Shown piece after piece: positions 1-6,047 of a DNA stretch of 7,246 nucleotides. This DNA is from Chloroflexota bacterium (lineage in GTDB: Bacteria; Chloroflexota; Dehalococcoidia; SHYM01). The DNA is taken from the NCBI GenBank assembly GCA_016199375.1, contig JACQGV010000231.1, positions 1 through 7,246 of the forward strand. Reading direction: 5' to 3'. Every line of letters starts with the position of its first letter. Within the stretch, counting starts at the first letter, position 1. The position numbers and the translations under genes were made by a program. The notes below the pieces were generated by a model. It worked only from the letters and a program-made list of their open reading frames with translations. It had not been told where the DNA came from and did no database searches.

Positions 1-1016
1 GCCCCGCCGTGGCCGCCGACATGGCGCGGCTGCAGCAGCTCGCCCGGGAGCGCCGCGCCCTGGAGGGGCCGGTGGGCCTGTACCGGAGCTACCGCCGGGT
101 CGAGGCCGACATCGCCTCGACCGAGTCCCTGCTCCAGGAAGAGCGCGAGGACCCCGATCTATCGGCACTGGCCCGCGAGGAGCTGGAGCGGCTGCGCAAG
201 GAGCGGGAGGAGCTGTTCCAGGAGCTGCGGCGCGCCCTGGTGCCCAGGGACCCCAACGATGACAAGAATGTCATTGTGGAGGTCCGCGCGGGCACCGGCG
301 GCGAGGAGGCCGCCATCTTCGCCGCCGACCTCTTCCGCATGTACGCCCGCTACGCCGAGCGCCGGGGCTGGCCCGTGGAGGTGCTCTCCACGTCCGCGAG
401 CGAGCGGGGCGGTTTCAAGGAGATTATCTTCGAGGTCCGCGGCCAGGGCGCCTTCAGCCGCTTGAAGTTCGAGCGCGGCGTCCAGCGTGTCCAGCGCGTC
501 CCCGTCACCGAGGCCCAGGGCCGCATCCACACCTCCACCGCCACCGTCGCCGTGCTGCCGGAGGCGGAGGAGGTGGATGTCCAGATCAACCCCAACGACC
601 TCCGCATTGACATCTATCACTCCGGCGGCGCTGGGGGCCAGAACGTCAACAAGGTGGCCACCGCCGTCCGCATCACCCACCTGCCCACGGGGATCGTCGT
701 GGCCTGCCAGGACGAGCGCTCGCAGCTAAAAAACAAGCAGAAGGCGATGGCGGTGCTGCGGGCCCGGCTCTACGACCTGAAGGCGCAGGAGCAGGAGGCG
801 CAGCAGGCGGCCAGCCGCCGCGCCCAGGTGGGAGGCGCGGAGCGGGCGGAGAAGGTCCGCACCTACAACTTCCCCCAGGACCGGGTGACCGACCATCGCA
901 TCGGCCTCACCCTGCACAACCTGCCCGCCATCCTCAACGGCGAGCTGGATGAGCTCCTGGCCGCCTTGGCGGCCAACGCCCGCGAGGAGCAGCTCGCCGC
1001 CGCGGCCGCGTCGTGA
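1..1016 (+). CDS. prfA: Peptide chain release factor 1 (RF-1), 5'-truncated by window edge
   Basis: Class I release factor that reads UAA and UAG in the ribosomal A site and triggers hydrolysis of peptidyl-tRNA; cytoplasmic. The visible 335+ residues align with E. coli RF1 from about residue 30 onward. The GTG at 9-11 is therefore probably an internal valine, and the true start lies off the left edge. Counting from that GTG as residue 1: an N-terminal helical coiled segment (residues 1-78), then the start of the core with RAGTGGEEAAIFA (93-105), the anticodon-like tripeptide PVT (165-167, the PxT form that marks RF1 rather than the SPF of RF2), and the catalytic GGQ (209-211, DNA 633-641) within SGGAGGQNVNK. 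The conserved tail TYNFPQDRVTDHRIGLTLHN follows. The glutamine is the residue normally methylated by PrmC, but no prmC follows here; the next gene is convergent. The gene ends with TGA at 1014-1016. The family assignment is firm. Confidence 0.97.
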   Translation, partial: PAVAADMARLQQLARERRALEGPVGLYRSYRRVEADIASTESLLQEEREDPDLSALAREELERLRKEREELFQELRRALVPRDPNDDKNVIVEVRAGTGGEEAAIFAADLFRMYARYAERRGWPVEVLSTSASERGGFKEIIFEVRGQGAFSRLKFERGVQRVQRVPVTEAQGRIHTSTATVAVLPEAEEVDVQINPNDLRIDIYHSGGAGGQNVNKVATAVRITHLPTGIVVACQDERSQLKNKQKAMAVLRARLYDLKAQEQEAQQAASRRAQVGGAERAEKVRTYNFPQDRVTDHRIGLTLHNLPAILNGELDELLAALAANAREEQLAAAAAS

Positions 1017-1036
1017 AGGACGGCAGGCTGTCCCCC

Positions 1037-1053
1037 CGGGTCTAGGAGACCCG
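1037..1053. terminator. Small hairpin at the prfA/PHP convergent junction (possible weak bidirectional terminator)
   Basis: A perfect 7-bp inverted repeat (CGGGTCT / AGACCCG) with a 3-nt loop sits in the 25-bp gap between the two convergent genes and overlaps the PHP gene's TAG stop at 1042-1044. A second, weaker pairing (GGAC/GTCC) lies at about 1018-1033. There is no T-tract on either side, so this is not a canonical intrinsic terminator. The position between convergent stops is the main argument that it helps end both transcripts. Confidence 0.35.
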
Positions 1054-1698
1054 CACCTCCGACAGGCGCAGTGCCCGGAAGTGGCCCGCCCGCAGCTCGG
1101 CGACCAGGTCCTTGATGTCGCTGATGGGGCGCTCGAACTCGGTCAGGCAGGAGCCGATGCTGCTCACGAAGTGGGCGTCGGAGCCGCCGATGCCCCAGCA
1201 GCGTCCCTTCTCCGCCAGGGCCCGGGCGCGGTCGTTCTCCCAGTGGCTGCTGCCGCCGTTGATGAGCTCCACCACCGGCACCCGCTCCAGGGGGAAGCCC
1301 TGGCCCAGGAACTCGATCAGCCCGATGCCCCGCCGGCCGGGGTGGGCGGGCACCGCGATGCCCCCGCAGCGCTCGGCCTCGGCTATCAGCTTGAGGGGGT
1401 CCATCTTCACATCCGTAAAGTCCAGGGCCTGGCGGAGCTGGTCGCTGACGCCGTAGACCAGGAAGTGGCCGCGCGCCGTGTCCAGCTCCGAGCCCCGTAG
1501 CACCAGGACGTCGTACTGGCGGGACAGGTCGGCGTAGTCGTGCTCGGCGTCGAAGCCGCGGTGCTCGGTCAGGACGATGCCGTCTATGCGGTGGCCCTTG
1601 CGCAGGACGGTGGTGATCCACTTCAGGTATTGTTCCACGGTGGCCCGGGCGTCGTCCGAGAACACCGAGTGGGAGTGCATGTCTATTGTCGTCGCCAA
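1042..1698 (-). CDS. PHP-domain metal-dependent phosphoesterase family protein
   Basis: A 218-residue stand-alone PHP (polymerase and histidinol phosphatase) domain, the TIM-barrel fold that binds two or three metal ions and hydrolyses phosphoesters. The metal-ligand motifs appear in order: HSH (H8, H10) followed by D15/D16; TEHRG (H46); GSE (E71); PAHPGR (H119); VELING (E144); and GGSDAH (D174, H176). With all of these present, an active enzyme is expected, but the substrate cannot be told. Relatives include RNase AM/TrpH-like phosphatases and uncharacterised PHP proteins. The start is TTG at 1698. It is chosen because GAGGGG (minus strand, 1707-1712) lies 8 nt upstream, while the internal ATG just before HSH would leave almost no N-terminus. 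The CoA-transferase gene ends 54 bp upstream, and an extended -10 element in that gap suggests its own promoter. The gene converges with prfA. Confidence 0.9.
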   Translation of the reverse strand: MATTIDMHSHSVFSDDARATVEQYLKWITTVLRKGHRIDGIVLTEHRGFDAEHDYADLSRQYDVLVLRGSELDTARGHFLVYGVSDQLRQALDFTDVKMDPLKLIAEAERCGGIAVPAHPGRRGIGLIEFLGQGFPLERVPVVELINGGSSHWENDRARALAEKGRCWGIGGSDAHFVSSIGSCLTEFERPISDIKDLVAELRAGHFRALRLSEVRVS

Positions 1699-1728
1699 GG
1701 CGAGAGCCCCTCGCTAGCGTAGCCGAGC

Positions 1729-1737
1729 AGTATACCA
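1729..1737 (-). promoter_or_regulatory. Extended -10 promoter upstream of the PHP gene
   Basis: On the minus strand this reads TGGTATACT: a TGn extension plus a TATACT -10 box (5 of 6 to TATAAT). The predicted transcription start is near 1722, about 24 nt before the TTG start codon. No good -35 box is visible; the best nearby (TAGACC, 1750-1755) would be only 15 bp away, but extended -10 promoters often work without one. The identical 9-mer occurs upstream of the exonuclease gene at 7111-7119. It lies in the 54-bp gap after the CoA-transferase stop, where no terminator is visible, so the PHP gene may also be reached by readthrough. Confidence 0.5.
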
Positions 1738-1752
1738 TCGGCGCCCGGAGGT

Positions 1753-3063
1753 CTAGGGCCAGAACAGCCGCTGCGCCTCTTTCCGCAGCTCCGCCCGGAA
1801 GTCGGGGTGGGCGATGCCAATGAGCTCGTTGGCCCGCTCCCGCACCGACTTCCCCAGCAGCGAGGCGATGCCGTACTCCGTCACCACGTAGTCGGCCCAG
1901 TGACGAGGCACGGTGACGATTGTCCCCGGCTCCAGCCAGGGGACGATGCGGGAGGTCTTCCCGCCCTGGGCGGTGGACTGGAGCATCATGAGGGAGCGCC
2001 CGCCCTTGGACATCAGAGCGCCGAAGACGAAGTCGGGCTGGCCGCCCGCCCCGCTGTACATGAGGGGCCCGATGGTCTCGGAGGCCATCTGTCCCGTGAA
2101 GTCTATGGCGGCGGCGCTGTTGATGGCGACCATGTTCTCGTGGGCGGCGATGGTGTTGATGTTGATGACGTACTCCTGCTCGTACAGCTCGAAGGCAGGG
2201 TTCAGGTGGATGTAGGCCGTGTCCTCAGGGTCACGGCCGAAGTTGGTCGCCACGACCTTATCTGGATGGAGGGTCTTGCGCCGGCCGGTGATGACGCCCT
2301 CTTTGACCAGACGCACGATGCCCGGCACCAGGTTCTCCGAGTGGTAGCCCAGGTCATGCTTGTCGTCGAAGGGGCCCAGGGTGGCCAGGTACCCGCCCAG
2401 AAGTCCTGCGCCGATCTGGAAGGTGTCGCCGTCGCGCACCAGGGCGCTCACGTACCCTGCGATCTGCTTCAAGGCCGGCGGCACCTCGCGCTTGGGGAGG
2501 GTCGGGGGCTGGGGCTGTCCTTCCACGAAGGCTGTGATCCGGGAGACGTGGATGGCGTTGTCGCCATAGGTGCGGATGAGGTCGGGCTGGACCTCCGCCA
2601 GCACCGCGCGGGCGGCGGCGCAGTGTTGCTTCTTGGACCAGATGCAGGAGCCGAAGGAGCAGAAGCCGTGCTCGTCGGGAGGCGAGACCGTCATCATAAA
2701 GACGTCGGCGGGCCTGACCCCCGGACGGCCCTCGCGGACGGGCTTCCAGTAGGTGGAGAAGATGCTGGGGACGAAGTCGGCCCGGCGCTCGTGGACGATG
2801 GGCCGGTTGTACATATCCAAGAAGCCGTCAACGCGGAACCGGAAGCTCTCGGCGAAGGCGGGATCGTACCACCCCGGGTCCACCAGGGGGGTGGTCTGCA
2901 TGATCTCCACGTCGCGGACCTCCCCCAGCCGGGCCGCCAGCGCCTCCATCAACGTGAGGGGATCGGAGAGGAGGCCGATGGCTACGCGGTCGCCGGAGCG
3001 CACCAGACGCACCGCCTCCTCGGCGCTCATCAGCTTGCGTTTGTAGTCGTCATGCCAGTCCAT
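1753..3063 (-). CDS. Acetyl-CoA hydrolase/transferase family protein (4-hydroxybutyrate CoA-transferase-like)
   Basis: A 436-residue protein with the two-domain architecture of the AbfT/Cat2/acetyl-CoA hydrolase family, at the usual length (about 430-440). These enzymes move CoA between carboxylic acids through a glutamyl-CoA thioester. The N-terminal half holds the first Rossmann-like domain. The C-terminal half contains DLGYHSE, with E243 the likely nucleophile. It also holds the signature block VAINSAAAIDFTGQ (312-325), the glycine loop SGAGGQPDF (337-345) that contacts CoA, TSRIVP (370-375), and the C-terminal DYVVTEYGIASLLGKS...IAHPDFR block. The exact acid (acetate, butyrate, 4-hydroxybutyrate, propionate) cannot be assigned from sequence. 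ATG at 3063 is supported by TAGGAG (minus strand, 3070-3075) 6 nt upstream. It lies 45 bp downstream of the HAD gene in the same direction, probably the distal gene of the nitroreductase-ilvA-HAD operon. Confidence 0.9.
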   Translation of the reverse strand: MDWHDDYKRKLMSAEEAVRLVRSGDRVAIGLLSDPLTLMEALAARLGEVRDVEIMQTTPLVDPGWYDPAFAESFRFRVDGFLDMYNRPIVHERRADFVPSIFSTYWKPVREGRPGVRPADVFMMTVSPPDEHGFCSFGSCIWSKKQHCAAARAVLAEVQPDLIRTYGDNAIHVSRITAFVEGQPQPPTLPKREVPPALKQIAGYVSALVRDGDTFQIGAGLLGGYLATLGPFDDKHDLGYHSENLVPGIVRLVKEGVITGRRKTLHPDKVVATNFGRDPEDTAYIHLNPAFELYEQEYVININTIAAHENMVAINSAAAIDFTGQMASETIGPLMYSGAGGQPDFVFGALMSKGGRSLMMLQSTAQGGKTSRIVPWLEPGTIVTVPRHWADYVVTEYGIASLLGKSVRERANELIGIAHPDFRAELRKEAQRLFWP

Positions 3064-3108
3064 CGCCCGCTCCTAGCTGCCCGAAATATCCGCCAACCGG
3101 GGCTGCGG

Positions 3109-3756
3109 TCAGGCGCCGCCCTCGAGCCAGGCGGGGTCGAAGCGCGCCAGGGAGGAGACGACGTGGTGCGCCTGGGAGAGGTCCATCCCCGCCGTGGAGG
3201 GCGTTTCTACCGCCACCACCTGCATCCCTGCCGCCCGGGCGGCGCTGATCCCCACCGGCGTATCCTCGAAGACCAGGCATCCCTGGGGCTCCACCCCCAA
3301 CCCCCGCGCGACGAGCAGGTAGATGTCCGGCGCCGGCTTGCCGTGGGCCACCATCTCGCCGGAGATGACCACCTTGAAGCGCTCCTCTACGCCCAGCTTC
3401 TGCAGGATGGCCCGCACCCAGCTTGCCTGGGAGGAGGAGGCGAGCCCCAGGGGCAGCCTTCTGGCCTCCAGCAGCTCCAGGAGCCGGTAGAGGCCGGGGC
3501 TGGGCTGCGCCTTGGCGCTCAGGACCTCGATCACCGCGCGGTCGTACCGGGCGAGCCAGCCGTCCAGGGGGCCGGGGAGCTGGAAGCGCTGGGCGATCCA
3601 GCGCCAGGAGTGCTCCACCGTGGTGCCCAGGATCTGCCGGTTCTCCTCCTCGGAGAGGGCCAGCCCCAGCTCGCCCAGGACCAGGTTGTGGGCCTCGTGA
3701 TAGAAGGGCTCGCTATCCGTCAGGACGCCGTCCATGTCGAAGATGACCGCCCTCAC
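3109..3756 (-). CDS. HAD superfamily hydrolase, subfamily IA (beta-phosphoglucomutase/phosphatase-like)
   Basis: A 215-residue haloacid-dehalogenase-fold protein. Motif I is FDMDGVLTDSE at residues 6-16, with D7 the nucleophile and D9 the general acid/base. Motif II is the SSS at 107-109, motif III the lysine of GKPAPDIY (K140), and motif IV VFEDTPVGI (E164, D165). The helical cap between motifs I and II (about residues 18-90) makes it a C1-cap member like PGMB, phosphoglycolate phosphatase or sugar-phosphate phosphatases. It probably acts on a small phosphorylated metabolite, which cannot be named. The start chosen is GTG at 3756, which overlaps the upstream ilvA TGA as GTGA (4-nt overlap) and places motif I at the normal distance from the N-terminus. 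A longer GTG start at 3792 would add 12 residues of low-complexity sequence and a 40-nt overlap. No SD is visible, as expected for translational coupling. Confidence 0.9.
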   Translation of the reverse strand: MRAVIFDMDGVLTDSEPFYHEAHNLVLGELGLALSEEENRQILGTTVEHSWRWIAQRFQLPGPLDGWLARYDRAVIEVLSAKAQPSPGLYRLLELLEARRLPLGLASSSQASWVRAILQKLGVEERFKVVISGEMVAHGKPAPDIYLLVARGLGVEPQGCLVFEDTPVGISAARAAGMQVVAVETPSTAGMDLSQAHHVVSSLARFDPAWLEGGA

Positions 3757-5078
3757 GGGGCCGGCGCCGGGGCGGTGAGCTGCTGTCGCCACTCGGCCTC
3801 CTTGGACGTGAAGTAGCGCACGGGCACCCCGAAGGGCCCCGGCCCGGGGGCACCCTGGGAGTAGCCCTGGCGCTCCAGGTGGGCGCAGACCTCCTCGCCG
3901 TGGGCGGCGTCGCGCGTCTCGACGACGACCTCCACCTCCACCACCCCGATGGGCAGATGGGTGGCGGCGCGGCGGTGGGCGACCTCCAGGACATTTACGT
4001 CAGCCTGGGCGATGCCCTCCAGCAGCCGCGCCAGCCTTCCCGGCTGGTCCTGCACTACGACCCGCAGCACCAGATACCGGCCTGCGTGGGCCAGGCCGTG
4101 CTCCAGCACCCGGGCGATGAGGTTGGAGTCTATGTTCCCGCCGCTGAGCACCGCCACCACCCGGCGGCCGCGATACTCCCGCAGACCTCCCAGGAGGGCG
4201 GCGATCCCCACCGCCCCGGCGCCCTCCACCAGGAGCTTGGCGCGCTCCAGGAGCAGCACCATGGCCTGGGTGATGACCTCATCGTCCACCGTGAGAATCC
4301 TGTCAACATGGCGGCGCACAAGCTGGAAGGGGAGCTGGCCCGGATGGCCGACCGCGATCCCATCGGCCACAGTGCTGTGGGCTTTCACGGGCTTCAGCCT
4401 GCCGGCTGCCAGGGACTGGGAAAGGGCCGGCGCCGCAGCCGCCTGCACCCCGATGACCTCGGCGCGGCAGCCGCTCTCCTTGAGGGCGACTGCGACCCCG
4501 GCGATGAGGCCGCCCCCGCCCGCGGGCACCAGCACGGCGTCTGCCTGGGGGACGTCCTCCATGATCTCCAGGCCAATGGTCCCCTGGCCAGCCACGATGG
4601 CGGCGTCGTCGAAGGCGGGGATGAAGATGAGGCCCTCGGCCTGGCTCAGCTCCAGGGCCCTGGCCTGGGCCTCGTCGAAGCTCTCGCCGTGGAGCAACAC
4701 CTCGGCGCCGTAGCCTCGGGTGGCTGTCACCTTGGCCAGGGAGGCGTGGCGGGGCATGACGATGACCGCGCGGCAGCCCGCAGCCTGGGCCGCCAGGGCC
4801 ACCCCTTGGGCATGATTGCCGGCGCTGGCGGCCACCACCCCCCGGCGCCGCTCCTTCGCCAGGAGGCACGCGATCTTATTGACGGCGCCGCGGACCTTGA
4901 ACGAGCCGGTGCGCTGGAGGTTCTCCGCCTTCAGCAGGACGGTGCACCCCAGGGCCGCATCCAGGCTGGGGCTGGAGAGCACCGGCGTGCGCCGCGCGAC
5001 GCCGGCGATGCGCCTCCGGGCCTCCTGGATGTCCGCAAGCTGCACCCCGCCAGCCGGGTCGCTTTTGGCGCGGGCCAC
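3753..5078 (-). CDS. ilvA: Threonine dehydratase (threonine ammonia-lyase) with C-terminal ACT domain
   Basis: PLP-dependent enzyme that converts L-threonine (and often serine) to 2-oxobutyrate and ammonia, the first committed step towards isoleucine or a catabolic route to propionate. Counting from GTG 5078 (441 residues): the PLP lysine is K61 in TGSFKVRGA, followed by SAGNHAQG (85-92), the phosphate-binding loop AGGGG (186-190) and SGGNID (312-317), with the fold-type II core ending near 330. An ACT domain (about 335-410, starting RYLVLRVVVQDQPGRLARLL) suggests effector control, as in TdcB/Bacillus-type enzymes. About 30 extra residues follow ACT and end in an Ala-Pro tail, so the protein is longer than the ~400-residue norm. 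GTG 5078 has GAGGG 8 nt upstream; GTG 5087 is possible. The more distal ATG at 5165 would overlap the mini-ORF and add low-complexity residues. The stop overlaps the HAD start (GTGA). Confidence 0.93.
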   Translation of the reverse strand: MARAKSDPAGGVQLADIQEARRRIAGVARRTPVLSSPSLDAALGCTVLLKAENLQRTGSFKVRGAVNKIACLLAKERRRGVVAASAGNHAQGVALAAQAAGCRAVIVMPRHASLAKVTATRGYGAEVLLHGESFDEAQARALELSQAEGLIFIPAFDDAAIVAGQGTIGLEIMEDVPQADAVLVPAGGGGLIAGVAVALKESGCRAEVIGVQAAAAPALSQSLAAGRLKPVKAHSTVADGIAVGHPGQLPFQLVRRHVDRILTVDDEVITQAMVLLLERAKLLVEGAGAVGIAALLGGLREYRGRRVVAVLSGGNIDSNLIARVLEHGLAHAGRYLVLRVVVQDQPGRLARLLEGIAQADVNVLEVAHRRAATHLPIGVVEVEVVVETRDAAHGEEVCAHLERQGYSQGAPGPGPFGVPVRYFTSKEAEWRQQLTAPAPAP

Positions 5079-5079
5079 T

Positions 5080-5223
5080 TCATCCACCCTCGGGCACGAC
5101 GCAGGACACGAAGGTGAAGGCGTAGGCGGCCAGCCCCAGGCTGCTGGTGCCCAGGGCCAGCTCATGGCTGCCGAGGTCGCGGTTGTCCACCAGGCGGTAC
5201 ATCCGGGGCTTGTCCACTGCCAC
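5080..5223 (-). CDS. 47-residue mini-ORF resembling the detached C-terminal tail of a DipZ/redoxin-like protein
   Basis: A small ORF lies between the nitroreductase stop (5238-5240) and the ilvA start. The GTG start at 5223 has GGAGAGG (minus strand, 5231-5237) 7 nt upstream, directly after the nitroreductase TGA. The stop TGA (5080-5082) is 1 nt before ilvA GTG 5078. Codons are overwhelmingly G/C-ending (only gca, cat, ggt and gga break this), as in real genes here. The peptide contains DKPRMYRLVDN and, later, GLAAYAFTFVSCV. This pattern of PRxY-x-LV, then HEL-x-L, then YAFTF recalls my memory of the C-terminal beta-sandwich tail of DipZ/TlpA-type thioredoxin-like proteins, without their CxxC redox domain. 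It may be a truncated relic, or a small peptide that is translated and couples ilvA to the nitroreductase. Similarity is from memory and unverified. Confidence 0.35.
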   Translation of the reverse strand: MAVDKPRMYRLVDNRDLGSHELALGTSSLGLAAYAFTFVSCVVPEGG

Positions 5224-5237
5224 CTGGACGCCTCTCC

Positions 5238-5864
5238 TCACCAGAGGTCCTGGCCCCAGCGGTCGCCGTAGGCGACCTCCTTCACGGGGCGTCGGGGTGG
5301 CGGGGCAAAGCGCCCGCGCGCCGGATAGCCGATGGGTATCAGGGCCACAGTCTCCACGTGGTCGGGGATGCCCAGAAGCTCCTTTATCTCCCCCTCGTGG
5401 CGCTTGTGCAGGCTGGTGAGGGTGGTGCCCAGGCCCAGGCCCCGGGCGGCCAGGAGGATGTTCTGCACGGCAGGGAAGATGGAGGAATAGGCGCGGCGCT
5501 CGGGCGGCTGGTCGTAGGCGTGGCGCAGACACACGAAGAGCAGCACCGGCGCCTCGCCCAGGTGGTCGGCCAGGTACGTCGCCGAGGCGCGCACCCGTTC
5601 GTCGGCGGGCGTCAGGTTGCGGGCCGCCGGCTGCCCCTCTCCGTAGACTTCCAAGAACCCCTTGCGGTACACCTCGCCGACGCGCCGCCGCAGGGCGGGG
5701 TCGCGCACTACCAGGAAGTTCCAGGGCTGGCTGTTCATGCCGCTGGGGGCCTTGATGGCGGCCTCCAGGATGCGGCGCAGCGCCGCCTCGGGCACCGGGT
5801 CCGGCTTCAGGTGGCGCATGCTCCGCAGGGTGTCTATGGCCTCGAAAAGTGTGATGTCGTTCAT
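5238..5864 (-). CDS. Nitroreductase-family FMN oxidoreductase
   Basis: A 208-residue flavoprotein of the nitroreductase superfamily, typically a homodimer that uses FMN and NAD(P)H to reduce nitro compounds, quinones, enones or other acceptors. The family marks are RSMRHLKPDPVP (14-25, FMN phosphate-binding arginine region), KAPSGMNSQPWNFLVV (38-53, the conserved SxxNxQPW FMN-contact loop), SSIFPAVQNILLAARGLGLGTTLT (127-150, dimer helix and second FMN-contact segment), and ALIPIGYP (174-181). No signal peptide or membrane segment is seen, so it is cytoplasmic. The native substrate cannot be deduced. ATG 5864 is supported by AGAGGAG (minus strand, 5871-5877) about 6 nt upstream. It is the first gene after the sigma-70-like promoter at 5885-5913 and is followed within 20 nt by the mini-ORF and then ilvA, so it probably leads an operon. 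The stop is TGA at 5238-5240. Confidence 0.9.
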   Translation of the reverse strand: MNDITLFEAIDTLRSMRHLKPDPVPEAALRRILEAAIKAPSGMNSQPWNFLVVRDPALRRRVGEVYRKGFLEVYGEGQPAARNLTPADERVRASATYLADHLGEAPVLLFVCLRHAYDQPPERRAYSSIFPAVQNILLAARGLGLGTTLTSLHKRHEGEIKELLGIPDHVETVALIPIGYPARGRFAPPPRRPVKEVAYGDRWGQDLW

Positions 5865-5870
5865 GCGGAT

Positions 5871-5877
5871 CTCCTCT
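5871..5877 (-). promoter_or_regulatory. Ribosome binding site of the nitroreductase gene
   Basis: Minus strand reads AGAGGAG, 6 nt before ATG 5864, the strongest SD in the window. The predicted transcription start is close by (about 5878), so the untranslated leader is short (about 14 nt). Confidence 0.7.
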
Positions 5878-5884
5878 GGCGGCT

Positions 5885-5913
5885 ATTGTAGCGGGCGTGA
5901 GAAGGGCTGTCAG
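5885..5913 (-). promoter_or_regulatory. Sigma-70-like promoter of the nitroreductase operon
   Basis: The minus strand has CTGACA (5908-5913, 5 of 6 to TTGACA), a 17-bp spacer, and TACAAT (5885-5890, 5 of 6 to TATAAT). This is the best matching promoter pair in the window. It predicts transcription starting near 5878, about 14 nt before the ATG. It lies in the 183-bp gap downstream of the exonuclease gene and its terminator-like element. The order is exonuclease, terminator, promoter, nitroreductase operon, so the two transcription units appear separated. Confidence 0.6.
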
Positions 5914-5955
5914 GAGGGTGTACCAGGCCAGATGAGATTACTCTAGCAGGCTGAT

Positions 5956-5993
5956 GAAAAACAGGGGAGTCCAGAGGGGCAAGGCCCCTCTGG
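5956..5993 (-). terminator. Probable intrinsic terminator of the exonuclease gene
   Basis: Reading the minus strand away from the exonuclease stop (TAA at 6048-6050), the CCAGAGGGG...CCCCTCTGG hairpin (5971-5993) is followed by a short linker and then TTTTT at 5957-5961. The gap between stem and T-tract is about 9 nt, longer than ideal, so termination efficiency is uncertain. The neighbouring hairpin at 6002-6019 is read first by the polymerase and could also stabilise the 3' end. Confidence 0.4.
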
Positions 5994-6001
5994 CGGGGGA
6001 A

Positions 6002-6026
6002 CTGGGGGTGTCCCCCCAGGGTTTTT
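6002..6026 (+). terminator. Plus-strand intrinsic-terminator-like hairpin with no gene in front of it
   Basis: The CTGGGGG/CCCCCAG stem (6002-6008 with 6013-6019, 4-nt loop) is followed immediately by GG and TTTTT at 6022-6026 on the plus strand, a textbook intrinsic terminator shape. No plus-strand gene is upstream; the nearest is prfA, 5 kb away. It may stop antisense transcription into the exonuclease gene, or be a by-product of the palindromic element. Confidence 0.3.
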
Positions 6027-6047
6027 CTTGCCCGCTGGCAGCCGGTC

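Larger units (their letters stand above)
5942..6045. repeat. Palindromic element with nested hairpins and flanking GAAAAAC/GTTTTTC (repeat-like or bidirectional terminator)
   Basis: An ~100-bp structured stretch in the exonuclease-nitroreductase gap. An outer pair of perfect 7-mers (GAAAAAC 5956-5962, GTTTTTC 6021-6027) encloses two hairpins: a 9-bp stem CCAGAGGGG/CCCCTCTGG (5971-5979 with 5985-5993, extendable to 10 bp) and a 7-bp stem CTGGGGG/CCCCCAG (6002-6008 with 6013-6019). This would form a three-way junction. On the minus strand the first hairpin precedes a T5 tract; on the plus strand the second hairpin precedes a T5 tract. Sequences similar to ggctg flank both ends in inverted orientation, which is reminiscent of miniature repeats. 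Copy number cannot be judged from one copy, so repeat status is an inference. Confidence 0.45.

Noticed and set aside
863..1738. 291-residue minus-strand frame spanning the end of prfA and the PHP gene
   Set aside because: Out of frame with both recognised genes and rich in Arg/Pro/Gly; shadow.
3757..3792. Longer HAD start at GTG 3792
   Set aside because: It adds 12 low-complexity residues within ilvA; the GTGA overlap at 3756 is the typical coupled start and gives a normal N-terminus.
1807..3816. 669-residue plus-strand open frame opposite the CoA-transferase and HAD genes
   Set aside because: It mirrors two genes with clear catalytic motifs, and its translation is Gly/Val/Asp/His-rich with no recognisable domain, as expected for an antisense shadow in GC-rich DNA.
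3879..5117. 412-residue plus-strand open frame opposite ilvA
   Set aside because: Shadow of ilvA; no known motif, and low-complexity composition.
5079..5165. Extending ilvA upstream to an ATG at 5165
   Set aside because: The added residues (Trp/Pro/Ser/Cys-rich) are the out-of-frame reading of the mini-ORF; GTG 5078 has a better SD and fits the family's N-terminus.
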